DNA of 64,000 nt from Halalkalibacter oceani (GCF_023715705.1 NZ_JAMBOS010000002.1:1-64000); one strand, 5' to 3'; counted from the first letter of the stretch, positions 53,604 through 62,739 are shown. Made by a program: numbers and translations. The notes: generated from the sequence alone by a model not told the origin.

Positions 53604-54389
53604 GTGGAACATTTATTAGGAGAAGGCTGGAAGGTTCAACCAGCTGGAGGCGCGACAGGTGAAGCATATATAGCCCAGCAAGGTGAACAGACCGTTTTCC
53701 TGAAACGAAACTCGTCACCTTTTTTAGCCGTTCTTTCAGCGGAAGGAATCGTACCGAAGCTGTTGTGGACAAAGCGTTTAGAAAACGGCGACGTCGTGAC
53801 GGCCCAACGCTGGGCCCAAGGGAGAGAGCTGAAGGCGTTTGAGATGAAAGAGAGCCGCGTTGCTGCTTTATTAGCGAAAATCCACGGCTCCAGTGAATTG
53901 CTCGACATGTTTAAAAGGATCGGAAATGAGCCACTTACTCCTTATGTATTCGTGGAAAACTTAAGGAGACGGCTGCAGAAGAACCTGATTGAAAATGATA
54001 TTATTGAACTGGGAATGAATTACCTGGTAGAGCAGCTTGAGCATGTTTTATACGAGCATGTTGTCGTTTGTCATTGTGACATAAACCACAACAATTGGAT
54101 TTTGGATGAAGAAGAGCGGCTGTACTTAATCGATTGGGATGGGGCGACAGTATCTGATCCGGCTTTAGACCTTGGCCTGCTGCTTTATTCTTATGTTCCA
54201 GAAGAGAGCTGGGATGACTGGCTGAAGCAATATGGACTGGCTCTGGGAGATTCGATTCAGGAACGCATGCACTGGTATGTTGTCGCTCAATCGATTTCCT
54301 CGCTTCTTTGGCATTTTGAACGGAGGCAGTATGAACAGGTTGAACAATTGAAGGATTATATTAAGAGCCTTTTAGTAAACCGCTTATAG
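53604..54389 (+). CDS. ytmP: Aminoglycoside-phosphotransferase-fold kinase YtmP
   Basis: 261 residues, APH/choline-kinase fold. The nucleotide loop is PAGGATGEAYIA near residue 11, the catalytic loop is CHCDINHNNWI near residue 155 (HCD in place of the usual HGD, catalytic Asp kept), and LIDWDGA near residue 178 binds metal. The physiological substrate is not known. GTG 53604 is chosen because GAGGGTGA lies five bases before it and the protein then starts MEHLLGEGW as in relatives. It lies between amyX and ytzH, as in B. subtilis. Confidence 0.85.
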   Translation: MEHLLGEGWKVQPAGGATGEAYIAQQGEQTVFLKRNSSPFLAVLSAEGIVPKLLWTKRLENGDVVTAQRWAQGRELKAFEMKESRVAALLAKIHGSSELLDMFKRIGNEPLTPYVFVENLRRRLQKNLIENDIIELGMNYLVEQLEHVLYEHVVVCHCDINHNNWILDEEERLYLIDWDGATVSDPALDLGLLLYSYVPEESWDDWLKQYGLALGDSIQERMHWYVVAQSISSLLWHFERRQYEQVEQLKDYIKSLLVNRL

Positions 54390-54409
54390 CTTTTTCGCTT
54401 GAAAGTGCC

Positions 54410-54455
54410 GGTTGTCTCTCCAGGGTTACAGCTACCCTTTGAGACAACCTTTTTT
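54410..54455 (+). terminator. ytmP terminator
   Basis: GGTTGTCTC (54410-54418) pairs with GAGACAACC (54441-54449), with inner AGGGT/ACCCT, followed by six T. Confidence 0.8.
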
Positions 54456-54519
54456 GGAGCGCAAAATCCAGCAATAATCTGCTTTTATTTCCTGGGGAAT
54501 AGGCAATGATCCCGTCGAA

Positions 54520-54771
54520 TTATTCAATTGACAGGTTTGTTAGCCACTGCTCGACATCATTCTGCTGGAATGGCTCTGTGTTTTTTACATGAAGCTGCTG
54601 GATTTGTTGCAATGTTTGCTGAACGCCAGGTTGAAGGGATGCATCAACAGATAAATGAGTCAGCAGCTGTTCAATTTGATCAGCCTCATCAATCGTCATA
54701 TGCTGTTCAGTAGCTTGATTTTGTAAGATATCCTTTAATAGCTGTATTTTGTTGGCTGATGATAATGGCAT
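54520..54771 (-). CDS. ytzH: YtzH-like protein
   Basis: 83 residues, helical, acidic, with many Gln and Leu: LLKDILQNQATEQHMTIDEADQ near the start and NDVEQWLTNLS at the end. It matches the small YtzH family of Bacillus by position between ytmP and trmB. Function unknown. ATG 54771 lies nine bases after AAGGAGTGTG; GTG 54780 is in frame but inside that ribosome site. Confidence 0.8.
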   Translation of the reverse strand: MPLSSANKIQLLKDILQNQATEQHMTIDEADQIEQLLTHLSVDASLQPGVQQTLQQIQQLHVKNTEPFQQNDVEQWLTNLSIE

Positions 54772-54858
54772 ACTTGTCACACTCCTTGTGCGTTTATCAC
54801 TAGCTTGCGCAGCTTATAAATAACATATGTAAGATAACTAGTAAGTGGAGGGGTATAA

Positions 54859-55500
54859 ATGCGTTTACGTCATAAGCCTTGGGCGAGCGGGGAGCTGGAA
54901 CGGCATCCCGAGATTGTCATTCCGGCGCCGGCGGAGGTAAAAGGGAAATGGAAAGACATTTTTAGAAATGATTATCCGATTCATGTCGAAGTGGGAACGG
55001 GAAAGGGCAAATTTGTCACCGGGATGAGCGCTCTGCATCCGGATGTGAATTATATCGGAATCGAAAAGTACGACAGTGTGATTATTACCGCTTTGGAACG
55101 AGTGAAGGAAGCGGGCAGGGAAAATGTCAAGCTGTTAAAACAGGATGTCAGTGACCTGCTTGATTTTTTTGCAGAGGGAGAAATCGACAGAATTTATATA
55201 AATTTCACCGATCCATGGCCAAAGAAAAAGCATGCGAAGCGAAGATTGACCCATGAAGGATTTTTGCAAATGTATCAAAAGGTGTTGAAGCCAGAAGGTG
55301 AGATCCATTTTAAAACTGATAACCAGAAGCTGTTTGAATTTTCTTTGGAGAGCTTCGCCAATTACGGAATGAAGCTGCAGCAGGTCAGTCTTGATCTTCA
55401 TGCGAGCGATTTTGAAGGGAATGTCATGACCGAATACGAGCAGAAGTTCTCAGCGAAAGGGATGCGGATCTACCGCTGTGAAGCGAAATACCGGACTTAA
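54859..55500 (+). CDS. trmB: tRNA (guanine-N7)-methyltransferase
   Basis: 213 residues. It makes m7G46 in tRNAs. The SAM motif is [15 protein letters not shown] near residue 42, the family signature [16 protein letters not shown] near residue 115 holds the catalytic Asp, and [12 protein letters not shown] lies near residue 151. It is full length. GTGGAGGGG precedes ATG 54859. Confidence 0.96.
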   Translation: MRLRHKPWASGELERHPEIVIPAPAEVKGKWKDIFRNDYPIHVEVGTGKGKFVTGMSALHPDVNYIGIEKYDSVIITALERVKEAGRENVKLLKQDVSDLLDFFAEGEIDRIYINFTDPWPKKKHAKRRLTHEGFLQMYQKVLKPEGEIHFKTDNQKLFEFSLESFANYGMKLQQVSLDLHASDFEGNVMTEYEQKFSAKGMRIYRCEAKYRT

Positions 55501-55580
55501 ATGGAAACTCCTCCTTCCTTTATAAAGGAATGCTTCGGTCTGATGACGAAGTAGTACATCAGACGATAGGGGGGATAGAG

Positions 55581-56426
55581 TTGGAACGATTAGAACGGGA
55601 CGGATTAACAATAACATGGCTTAACGGCGGAGTAACCCATATGGATGGCGGTGCGATGTTTGGCGTCGTGCCAAAGCCGCTCTGGAGCAAAGCCTATCCG
55701 GTCAATGACAACAACCAAATCGAGCTACGGACCGATCCTTTTTTAATTGAAAAAGAAGGGTATCGTCTGCTTGTCGAAGGCGGGATTGGTAAGGGAAGGT
55801 TCACGGAAAAGCAAAAACGAAATTATGGTGTTTTAGAGGAATCGTCGCTTGAGCAGGATCTTACCGAAATGGGTCTGACTCCGGCTGATATTGATGCCGT
55901 ACTTCTGACTCATTTTCATTTTGATCATGCAAGTGGATTAACGAAAGGCGACCGTGGTCAGGAGCGCTCAGTTTTTCCAAACGCGACGATTTACACATCA
56001 GCGATTGAATGGAATGAGATGCAGCAGCCTAACATTCGCTCGAAAAACACGTATTGGGAACAGAATCGTATCGCGATTGCCGGGCAAGTCAAAACCTTCG
56101 AACAGGAGCTTGAAGTCATTCCCGGTGTGAGAATGATTCATACTGGGGGCCACAGTGACGGACATGCGATTTTAGTAATCGAGCATCAGGGAGAGACCTT
56201 TCTTCATATGGCCGATTTGATGCCGACCCATGCCCATAAAAATGTTCTCTGGGTGCTGGCCTATGATGATTATCCGATGACTTCAATTGTCGAAAAGCAA
56301 AAATGGCAGGCCTATGCCGAAGAGAAGGATGCTTATTATTTGTTTTACCATGATTACAAATACCGCGCGTTAAAGTGGGGGAAGACTGGAGAAATTACAT
56401 ACAGCCTGTTGCGGGAACGGACATAA
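55581..56426 (+). CDS. ytnP: Metallo-beta-lactamase-fold lactonase YtnP
   Basis: 281 residues. The metal motif HFHFDHAS lies near residue 112, with further ligands in [10 protein letters not shown] near residue 190 and [10 protein letters not shown]. YtnP of B. subtilis degrades acyl-homoserine lactones and interferes with Streptomyces signalling. TTG 55581 lies six bases after GGGGGG and gives the start [17 protein letters not shown], as in relatives; ATG 55530 is in frame 17 codons earlier. It follows trmB, as in B. subtilis; malS, which follows there, is absent. Confidence 0.88.
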   Translation: MERLERDGLTITWLNGGVTHMDGGAMFGVVPKPLWSKAYPVNDNNQIELRTDPFLIEKEGYRLLVEGGIGKGRFTEKQKRNYGVLEESSLEQDLTEMGLTPADIDAVLLTHFHFDHASGLTKGDRGQERSVFPNATIYTSAIEWNEMQQPNIRSKNTYWEQNRIAIAGQVKTFEQELEVIPGVRMIHTGGHSDGHAILVIEHQGETFLHMADLMPTHAHKNVLWVLAYDDYPMTSIVEKQKWQAYAEEKDAYYLFYHDYKYRALKWGKTGEITYSLLRERT

Positions 56427-56532
56427 CTGAAAACAAAAGCTGGGATAGAAGTCGAAGTTGAGTAGGAAAAAACATAGAATTCGCTCCGTGCCGCGTAAAG
56501 AGCTTGAGACAAAACCAGCTTTGGACCTACTG

Positions 56533-56660
56533 GCAATGCTTCACACGCCACAGCCCGTTGTGAGAAACCCACTCACAACGGGCTTTAAAAGATCATGGCG
56601 GTTCCGCTCATTGCTTAGAGGCTGGGCAAAAGGTAAAAAACAACCTTTTGTCCAGCCTCT
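56533..56660 (-). repeat. Compound structured repeat, copy R4 (reverse orientation)
   Basis: The repeat 56533-56614 nests GCAATG/CATTGC, GCCA/TGGC and the 13-bp stem AGCCCGTTGTGAG (56552-56564) with CTCACAACGGGCT (56572-56584). It is followed by the 17-bp hairpin 56617-56633 with 56644-56660 (AAAAGG/CCTTTT top) and TTT. Seen from the minus strand the order hairpin-repeat is the same as in R1-R3. Confidence 0.85.
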
Positions 56661-56715
56661 TTTAAAAGCGGGCGCAGATGTTGAACATTGCTAAGGGGCT
56701 GGATCTCAGCCCCTC

Positions 56716-57024
56716 TTACGCGGGTTGCAAATCGAGCAGGGCGCCGGTTTTTGTGTCGACAAAAAATTCATACTGCACCGTGCCTTCTGCTGTCGTAGTC
56801 GACAGCCCGCCGCGGTAAACCTCATAGCTGATTTGATTGCGTTCAATCGTTTCAGGCAGCATATGTATCCACGATCCTGATATGGCGTAGGCCTGACTTG
56901 CTGTTTTTTTCACTTCCTTCAAAGCCCGTTCGGGAGTGAGACGTTCACTTTGCAATGAAGGGCGAAGAATATAGCCTAGTGCGAGGCCGATTCCTACTCC
57001 GGCAATAAGGCGTTTGATTGCCAA
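56716..57024 (-). CDS. ytzB: PepSY-like small membrane protein (YtzB-like)
   Basis: 102 residues. An N-terminal hydrophobic segment (IKRLIAGVGIGLALGYIL) anchors an extracytoplasmic domain resembling PepSY: ERALKEVKKTASQAYAIS, then YEFFVDTKTGALLDLQ at the end. PepSY domains are thought to inhibit or bind proteases. TTG 57024 is preferred, with GAGAGG nine bases upstream; ATG 57033 is only three bases from it. The position between ytnP and ytoP fits B. subtilis ytzB. Confidence 0.7.
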   Translation of the reverse strand: MAIKRLIAGVGIGLALGYILRPSLQSERLTPERALKEVKKTASQAYAISGSWIHMLPETIERNQISYEVYRGGLSTTTAEGTVQYEFFVDTKTGALLDLQPA

Positions 57025-57297
57025 TTCAATCATCCTCTCTTTCCGACTGATGTTGCAAACTCCGGGCAGTGACTTTATAAAGCTAATCACCTGCTTGGCA
57101 GGTTGTTCACGGTACCCATTGGTGTTTGGCGACTTCGAGTAAAGCGGTTAAACATACAGACTTCACAAGTAGTATAGCCGAAAAAAACGATCTTTCCAAA
57201 TGTTTGACCGGAGGATTCATTATTACTTATTGTGGAAAAGCAGAGGTCATTCAGGATAGAATAGAAAACGTATATGTAACGAGGAAGGGGCGGAAAT

Positions 57298-58368
57298 ATG
57301 AATCAGGAAACGATGAAACTGTTTCAAACATTAACCGAGCTTCAGGGAGCTCCCGGGTTTGAGCATGAGGTGCGGCGCTATGTCCGGACAGAACTGGAAA
57401 AATATAGCGATAAGATCGTTCAGGACCGACTTGGCAGCATCTTTGGCGTAAAGCAGGGAAACGGGAACGGACCGACTGTGATGGTCGCCGGACATATGGA
57501 TGAGGTCGGTTTTATGGTAAGTTCGATTACGAAGAAGGGGCTTGTTCGCTTTCAGACGCTGGGTGGATGGTGGAGCCAGGTTCTGCTTGCACAGCGCGTC
57601 CATATTATGACAGACAACGGGCCGGTAATCGGTGTGATCGGCTCAACGCCGCCTCATCTGCTGGAAGCTACCCAGCGGACGAAGCCTGTGAAAGTAAAGG
57701 ATATGTATATTGACATTGGCGCCGATGACCTTGAAGACGCCAAGAAGATCGGGATAAAGCCTGGCCAGCAAATCGTGCCGATCTGTCCGTTCACCCCGAT
57801 GGCCAATGAGAAAAAAATTCTGGCAAAAGCGTGGGATAACCGTTACGGAGTAGGACTGGCAATCGAACTGCTGAAGGAGCTGAAGGACGAGACGCTGCCA
57901 AATACGCTCTATTCGGGTGCCACGGTTCAGGAAGAGGTCGGTTTGCGCGGGGCGACAACGGCTGCCAACATGATTAAGCCCGATCTGTTTTATGCACTTG
58001 ATGCAAGTCCGGCTAATGATGCTACAGGAGGAAAGGATGCCTTCGGTCAGCTCGGAAAAGGAGCGCTGCTGAGAATTTTTGACCGGACGATGATTACCCA
58101 CCGCGGATTAAAGGATTTTGTTCTCGATACAGCGGAAACGCATGACATTCCTTATCAGTTTTTTATTTCTCAGGGAGGAACCGATGCGGGACGTGTCCAT
58201 CTGGCGCATGATGGTGTACCGTCGGCGGTGATTGGCATCTGTTCCCGCTATATTCATACGGCTGCCTCGATTATTCATGTTGATGATTACGCAGCAGCAA
58301 AGGAACTGCTGATTCAGCTCGTCAAAACGAGTGATAAAGCGATGATAGAGTCACTTACAGCGTATTAA
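57298..58368 (+). CDS. ytoP: M42-family aminopeptidase YtoP
   Basis: 356 residues, metal-dependent glutamyl/leucyl-type aminopeptidase of the TET/FrvX class, probably a dodecamer. Metal ligands are visible in [12 protein letters not shown] near residue 64, WDNRYGVG near residue 180 (bridging Asp), [10 protein letters not shown] near residue 211 (catalytic Glu) and [10 protein letters not shown] near residue 232. AGGAAGGGG precedes ATG 57298. The DUF84 gene follows 38 bases later. Confidence 0.92.
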   Translation: MNQETMKLFQTLTELQGAPGFEHEVRRYVRTELEKYSDKIVQDRLGSIFGVKQGNGNGPTVMVAGHMDEVGFMVSSITKKGLVRFQTLGGWWSQVLLAQRVHIMTDNGPVIGVIGSTPPHLLEATQRTKPVKVKDMYIDIGADDLEDAKKIGIKPGQQIVPICPFTPMANEKKILAKAWDNRYGVGLAIELLKELKDETLPNTLYSGATVQEEVGLRGATTAANMIKPDLFYALDASPANDATGGKDAFGQLGKGALLRIFDRTMITHRGLKDFVLDTAETHDIPYQFFISQGGTDAGRVHLAHDGVPSAVIGICSRYIHTAASIIHVDDYAAAKELLIQLVKTSDKAMIESLTAY

Positions 58369-58406
58369 CTTTCAGGAAAGAGAGACAGATCGAAGGAGAG
58401 ATAACG

Positions 58407-58928
58407 ATGAAGGTTGCAGTCGGTACAAAAAATCCAGCAAAGGTCCATGCTGTCAAGGATACGCTTATCCGCGAGACCATCTATATCACAAGCGTTGATG
58501 TTCCTTCCAATGTAGCGGGGCAGCCTTTCTCGGATGAAGAAACGATGACCGGAGCGTTGAACCGGGCGAGAGCGGCGGTAGAGCAGACAGGAGCCGTCCT
58601 CGGCTTTGGTCTTGAAGGCGGAGTGGTCAGAACGGTTGCCGGTCTTATGCTCTGCAACTGGGGAGCGCTTTATCATGAAGACGGCAGACACTGGATCGCC
58701 GGAGGGGCCAGGCTGCCGCTTCCTGATGAAGTGGCGAAGCGTCTTGAGCAGGGAGAGGAGCTCGGTGTGATTATGTCAAGCATTACCGGATATGAGGATG
58801 TCCGGAAGAAAGAATGGGCGATTGGCATTTATACTTCAGGCTTGGTCAGCCGGAAGGAGATGTTCAGCCAGATTGTCAAATTGCTGTACGGACAATACCT
58901 GGCTTCCACTACGCAACTAAAGCATTGA
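58407..58928 (+). CDS. DUF84 family protein (inosine/xanthosine triphosphatase-like)
   Basis: 173 residues, YjjX-like fold. KVAVGTKNPAKVHAVKD at the N-terminus is the nucleotide-binding opening, GALNRARAAVEQTGAVLGFGLEGGV near residue 51 the metal site. Family members hydrolyse non-canonical purine triphosphates (ITP, XTP), a house-cleaning activity. AAGGAGAG precedes ATG 58407. It probably shares a transcript with ytoP. Confidence 0.85.
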   Translation: MKVAVGTKNPAKVHAVKDTLIRETIYITSVDVPSNVAGQPFSDEETMTGALNRARAAVEQTGAVLGFGLEGGVVRTVAGLMLCNWGALYHEDGRHWIAGGARLPLPDEVAKRLEQGEELGVIMSSITGYEDVRKKEWAIGIYTSGLVSRKEMFSQIVKLLYGQYLASTTQLKH

Positions 58929-58950
58929 AAAACCGGGCAGGTGTTTGTAC

Positions 58951-58990
58951 AGGGCTGGGCAAAAGGAAAAAAACCTTTTGTTCCAGCCTT
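58951..58990. terminator. Hairpin between the DUF84 gene and ytoQ
   Basis: AGGGCTGGGCAAAAGG (58951-58966) pairs imperfectly with CCTTTTGTTCCAGCCTT (58974-58990), followed by TTC. It has the AAAAGG/CCTTTT top shared by the repeat-linked hairpins, but no repeat is attached. Confidence 0.65.
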
Positions 58991-58998
58991 TTCATTGA

Positions 58999-59439
58999 TT
59001 ATTCAAAAATATAGGCGAGTGCCTCGATTGCCTGGTCCGCATTTTCCACGACAAGCTGGGCCTTGTTTGCCAGCTCTTTCAGTGCATGATGGTTGTCGCG
59101 GTCACGGATAAGAATGACAGGCTTACCAAGTGTCATCGCGCTCGCAGCATCCATTGCTGTATTCCACTGCTTATACTTCGGTCCGAAATAGGCGATGACG
59201 ACCTCCGCTTTGGCGAGCAGCACTTGGGTTCGTAAATTGTTAATTTGCGAAGCCGCTTCGTCCTTTGCCACCGCATCTGCCTGCGGTCCCAATATTTCTT
59301 CGCCGATATGATCGGAGCGATCATGATCTTCCATCGGTCCGGTAAATAGAAGAGAGAGTTGTTTCGCCTCGGCCTTTTGACGGATTTCTTCGCGCCAATT
59401 ACTATGAATTTCCCCTGCTAAATAAACGGTTATCTCCAT
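58999..59439 (-). CDS. ytoQ: YtoQ family protein
   Basis: 146 residues. VYLAGEIHSNWREEI at the N-terminus, FTGPMEDHDRSDHIGEEILG near residue 33 and FGPKYKQWNTAMDAA near residue 86 suggest a nucleoside deoxyribosyltransferase-like fold. The function is unknown; the family is widespread. ATG 59439 is chosen with GGAGGG nine bases upstream rather than ATG 59454. It is convergent with the DUF84 gene. Confidence 0.85.
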   Translation of the reverse strand: MEITVYLAGEIHSNWREEIRQKAEAKQLSLLFTGPMEDHDRSDHIGEEILGPQADAVAKDEAASQINNLRTQVLLAKAEVVIAYFGPKYKQWNTAMDAASAMTLGKPVILIRDRDNHHALKELANKAQLVVENADQAIEALAYIFE

Positions 59440-59586
59440 ATCAGAACCCTCCATAATTATGTTTGTACGAATTCATTATAGCAAAAATAAGAAAAGCTGG
59501 CAGTCGGATGAAAAAGGTGTCTTGTCAGCTGTGGAACGGGAGAGTATGATTAAGAAGAACTGTGTCGAAAAAAGGAGTGTCGAGGT

Positions 59587-60102
59587 TTGAATAGAAAAAA
59601 AGGAGGCTTGCTCCTGATTTTTGCTCTTGCCGGCTGGCTCGGCGGGTGTTCTGTATCCGAGCAGGAGGCGGTTGAACTGAGCTATGAAGCCTTTCTAACA
59701 GAATTCAGGGAGGAACCATCCGTACCAAATACAGAGGCGAACAACATCGCTTTTTATATGCCGAGGGGCTTTGATATTGTCGAGGAAGCGGAGTATAATC
59801 TTTTACTCCAGCGGGGCGAACAGCTTTTTGTTCTGTTTCATCAGCCGGAAGAACCGAAAACGAGTACGATCCATCTTGAAAGGGATCGGGAGTTTGAACG
59901 AGACGCTGTCACGTTTCAGGTCGTTGAAACCGATGAGTATACCGCTTATTTTTTGATCAAGGAAGAAGACGAGGAACAGCTTCATGTGATGACCGCAATA
60001 GGGGGAGCGAAACTGTCAACAGTAACGACGTACGATTCCCTGGTCAAAGATGTCGAAGTGATGATGGACATTTTACTATCCTATGAAGTGAGAACAGAGT
60101 AA
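59587..60102 (+). CDS. Predicted lipoprotein, unknown
   Basis: 171 residues. The signal peptide MNRKKGGLLLIFALAGWLGG leads to the lipobox LGGC with Cys near residue 21. The mature part is acidic (runs of Glu) with two similar beta-strand-rich parts around FYMPRGFDIVEEAEY and FQVVETDEYTAYFL. I do not recognise the family. The start is TTG 59587 behind AAAGGAGTG. A membrane-transporter-like gene follows within 16 bases, so the two are probably co-expressed. Confidence 0.75.
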   Translation: MNRKKGGLLLIFALAGWLGGCSVSEQEAVELSYEAFLTEFREEPSVPNTEANNIAFYMPRGFDIVEEAEYNLLLQRGEQLFVLFHQPEEPKTSTIHLERDREFERDAVTFQVVETDEYTAYFLIKEEDEEQLHVMTAIGGAKLSTVTTYDSLVKDVEVMMDILLSYEVRTE

Positions 60103-60118
60103 GAAGGTGAAGAGCGGG

Positions 60119-61150
60119 ATGAGAGATTTTTTGCAGCGCAAGGGAATTAGCCTGTCATGGCGTACATATTTTATAACAGCGCTTAGTTATATGGCGCTTG
60201 GCCTGTTTGCCTCACTGATTATCGGCTTGATCATCCGCACGGCCGGTGAGCAGATTTCGCTGTTCTGGCTCCCTTCCTTTGGCGGCTGGCTGGAGGAAGT
60301 CGGCGCTCTGACTATGAGCATGATGGGACCGGCGATTGCTGTAGCGGTTGCCTACGGGCTAAAGGCGCCAAGACTGGTGATCTTTGCGGCGATTATCAGC
60401 GGCGCGGCCGGGGCCGAGCTTGGTGGCCCTGCCGGTGCGTTTGTGGCGGCGCTGATTTCTACTGAATGCGGGAAGCTTGTCTCGCAGGAAACCAAGCTTG
60501 ATATTATCGTCACCCCTTTTGTAACGATCATGACCGGTTTTTTGGCCGCTTCGGCGATTGGACCGTGGATTCAGCTCGGCATGCAGCAATTTGGTTATTT
60601 AATCATGTGGGGGACGGAGCAGCAGCCAATCGTGATGGGGATTATCGTTGCGACGTTAATGGGACTCGCTTTGACAGCGCCTATTTCCAGCGCTGCTCTG
60701 GCAATCATGCTTGAGTTGGAAGGAATTGCCGCCGGGGCGGCGACGGTCGGCTGTGCTGCGCAGATGGTCGGCTTCGCGGTGAGCAGCTATCGCGAAAATG
60801 GCTGGTCCGGACTGATCTCGCTTGGCATCGGAACGTCAATGCTGCAAGTTCCGAATGTCGTGAAGAACCCTTTGATTCTCATCCCGCCAACGGTTGCGGG
60901 AATGGTACTCGCCCCGTTTGCGACTGTTTTTTTTCAAATGACAAATAATGCGGCGGGAGCCGGAATGGGGACGAGCGGTCTCGTCGGGCCGATCATGACC
61001 TTTACAGACATGGGTTTTTCAGTTAATATATTGATCGCTATCATTGTCCTTTATTTCATCGGCCCGGCCTTGATTAGTCTGCCTGTGTCTGAATGGATGA
61101 GAAAGAAAGGCTATATTAAAGCCGGCGATATGAAAATTGAACAATCTTAA
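60119..61150 (+). CDS. PTS_IIC_2/PfoR-like membrane protein
   Basis: 343 residues with about nine hydrophobic segments. The glycine- and alanine-rich segments [25 protein letters not shown] near residue 99 and [19 protein letters not shown] near residue 282 match the family annotated as PTS EIIC-like or PfoR (once proposed as a regulator of perfringolysin). There are no IIA or IIB domains and no such genes nearby, so sugar phosphorylation is unlikely. The role is unknown. ATG 60119 lies after GAAGGTGAAG; GTG 60107 is too close to it. Confidence 0.75.
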   Translation: MRDFLQRKGISLSWRTYFITALSYMALGLFASLIIGLIIRTAGEQISLFWLPSFGGWLEEVGALTMSMMGPAIAVAVAYGLKAPRLVIFAAIISGAAGAELGGPAGAFVAALISTECGKLVSQETKLDIIVTPFVTIMTGFLAASAIGPWIQLGMQQFGYLIMWGTEQQPIVMGIIVATLMGLALTAPISSAALAIMLELEGIAAGAATVGCAAQMVGFAVSSYRENGWSGLISLGIGTSMLQVPNVVKNPLILIPPTVAGMVLAPFATVFFQMTNNAAGAGMGTSGLVGPIMTFTDMGFSVNILIAIIVLYFIGPALISLPVSEWMRKKGYIKAGDMKIEQS

Positions 61151-61170
61151 ACAACGAGGAGGTAAAGAAA

Positions 61171-61494
61171 GTGGAACAACTTCAAACAGTGGAACAATTT
61201 CGGGAGATTTCAAGGAAAGAAGCGGCCGTTTTTTTGTTTTCAGCGGACTGGTGTCCGGATTGCCGGGTGATTGAGCCGGTACTCCCAAGAATTGAAGCGG
61301 ATTTTCCGGGCTTCTCTTTTTATTATGTCGATCGTGACAAGTTCATTGATTTGTGTGGTGAGCTTGATATTTTTGGGATCCCGAGCTTTATCGCTTATGC
61401 CAACGGAGCTGAAATTGAACGCTTTGTCAGCAAGGACCGGAAGACTCAGGAAGAAATTGAAGCATTTTTAACAAAGGCAGAGGCAAAGCTGTAA
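61171..61494 (+). CDS. ytpP: Thioredoxin-like protein YtpP
   Basis: 107 residues, thioredoxin fold with the active site WCPDC (WCxxC) near residue 30 and the cis-Pro in FGIPSFIAY near residue 70. It probably serves as a thiol-disulfide or bacillithiol-related reductase in the cytoplasm. The GTG start at 61171 follows AGGAGG. Position before ytpQ agrees with B. subtilis, where ytpP, ytpQ and ytpR are neighbours. Confidence 0.92.
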   Translation: MEQLQTVEQFREISRKEAAVFLFSADWCPDCRVIEPVLPRIEADFPGFSFYYVDRDKFIDLCGELDIFGIPSFIAYANGAEIERFVSKDRKTQEEIEAFLTKAEAKL

Positions 61495-61497
61495 CAG

Positions 61498-61612
61498 AGA
61501 GCTGTGCCAAAAGGGAAAAACCAACTTTTGAGCCAAGGCAGTCGGCGTCTCCGTTCTCCGCTTACCGGAAGGAAAGAAAAGCACATTCCTTCCGGCTAAA
61601 AAACCGTGCGAA
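61498..61612. repeat. Decayed hairpin and an unrelated inverted repeat
   Basis: GAGCTGTGCCAAAAGG with a damaged partner (about 61500-61536) looks like a decayed copy of the repeat-linked hairpin. CCGGAAGGAA (61565-61574) pairs with TTCCTTCCGG (61586-61595) inside outer partners GGCGTCTCC and GAAGACTCC-like sequence, again a nested plan. Confidence 0.5.
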
Positions 61613-61622
61613 GACTCCACTT

Positions 61623-61750
61623 GCAATGGCTTCACGCGCCACAGCCCGTTGTGAGAAACACACTCACAGCGGGTTTTAAAAGCTCGTGGCGGTTTCGCTC
61701 ATTGCTTAGAAGCTGTGCCAAAAGGAAAACCAACCTTTTGGCACAGCTTC
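61623..61750 (-). repeat. Compound structured repeat, copy R5 (reverse orientation)
   Basis: The repeat 61623-61705 nests GCAATG/CATTGC, CGCCAC/GTGGCG and AGCCCGTTGTGAG (61643-61655) with CTCACAGCGGGTT (61663-61675), where two pairs are G-U wobbles. The 17-bp hairpin 61709-61725 with 61734-61750 follows, then TTTCTTC. Confidence 0.85.
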
Positions 61751-61818
61751 TTTCTTCATATTTGGAACGGTTTTTTCTTTCTGGTACACTAAGGGGGATG
61801 ATAAAGGAGCGTGTATAT

Positions 61819-62619
61819 ATGAATATGCAACAATTTCGCAAAGAAATAGAGTCGAGGTTGGCCGGGGAAGGCCGGTCGCTGATCTATGATCATAAAGAAG
61901 CTACATTGCGCATCGAGGATAAGGAGCTTAAAAAAGGCGTGACATTAGCCTTGAAGCCGTTGCTCGCCAAATGGGAACGAAAGGATTTCGCCGGAGTTGA
62001 CGAAGCTTTGCGTTATGTGGAAGTAGGACTTGCCGCAATGAAGCAGACGCCGGCATTGCAAGGGAATGAAAAAAAAGTCTTTCCGGTTATTCGGGCAACC
62101 TCCTTTCCGACTGAAACAAAAGCCGGAGACGCTTTACTCTATGACGAACATACAGCGGAAACCAGGATTTACTATGTGATTGATCTTGGGGATTCTTATA
62201 CATTGATCAATGAAAACATGCTTGCCGACTCTCCATATACAAAAGCGGAAATCGCCGAAATGGCTTTATTTAACCTCCGTTCGTTGCCACAGCCGTTAAA
62301 GGAGGATGTTGTGGCAGGGAATAAATTTTATTTCTTGCGGGCGAAGGACGGATTTGATGCCAGCCGCGTCCTTGACCCATCATTGTTGGAAAAAATGGAC
62401 AGGCAGGCCGGGGGCCAGCTTGCTGTCGCAATTCCTCATCAGGACGTACTGATTTTTGCTGACATCGTCAATGAGAGAGGCTATGATGTGCTTGCTCAGA
62501 TTGCCCTGCAATTTTTTGGCGAAGGACGGGTTCCGGTTACGGCTCTGCCATTTATGTATGAGGATGGTGAACTGGAACCGACTTTTATCCTTGCCCAGCG
62601 TAGGCCGAAATCGGATTAA
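61819..62619 (+). CDS. ytpQ: DUF1444 family protein YtpQ
   Basis: 266 residues, soluble. It opens MNMQQFRKEIESRLAGEG and has FPVIRATSFPTE near residue 90, DEHTAETRIYYVIDLGDSYTLINE near residue 112 and a C-terminal HQDVLIFADIVNERGYDVL. YtpQ function is unknown to me. ATG 61819 is chosen because AAAGGAG lies about nine bases upstream; the open frame continues through repeat R5, which would give a false extension of 71 codons. Confidence 0.88.
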   Translation: MNMQQFRKEIESRLAGEGRSLIYDHKEATLRIEDKELKKGVTLALKPLLAKWERKDFAGVDEALRYVEVGLAAMKQTPALQGNEKKVFPVIRATSFPTETKAGDALLYDEHTAETRIYYVIDLGDSYTLINENMLADSPYTKAEIAEMALFNLRSLPQPLKEDVVAGNKFYFLRAKDGFDASRVLDPSLLEKMDRQAGGQLAVAIPHQDVLIFADIVNERGYDVLAQIALQFFGEGRVPVTALPFMYEDGELEPTFILAQRRPKSD

Positions 62620-62739
62620 ATGATAATTTTCTGCGGCGGACATATGTTTTAGCGGAAATCGGTCCTTTTTCGCATCGTTGCTTATGATACAATGAAATTG
62701 GATAAGTTTTTTAATGAAGATGAAGGAGATTTAAGTCAA

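Noticed and set aside
9140-61705. Structured repeats as a CRISPR array or as tRNA genes.
   Set aside because: Copies are kilobases apart, vary in sequence, and lack spacers, leader and cas genes; the folds do not match a tRNA cloverleaf or T-loop.
61606-61818. In-frame extension of ytpQ and similar translated sequences (PQPVVRN, SWRFRSLL) at 56.5 kb.
   Set aside because: This is translated repeat DNA (copies R4 and R5). The pattern arises from the nucleic-acid repeat, and the true ytpQ start has its own ribosome site at 61803-61809.
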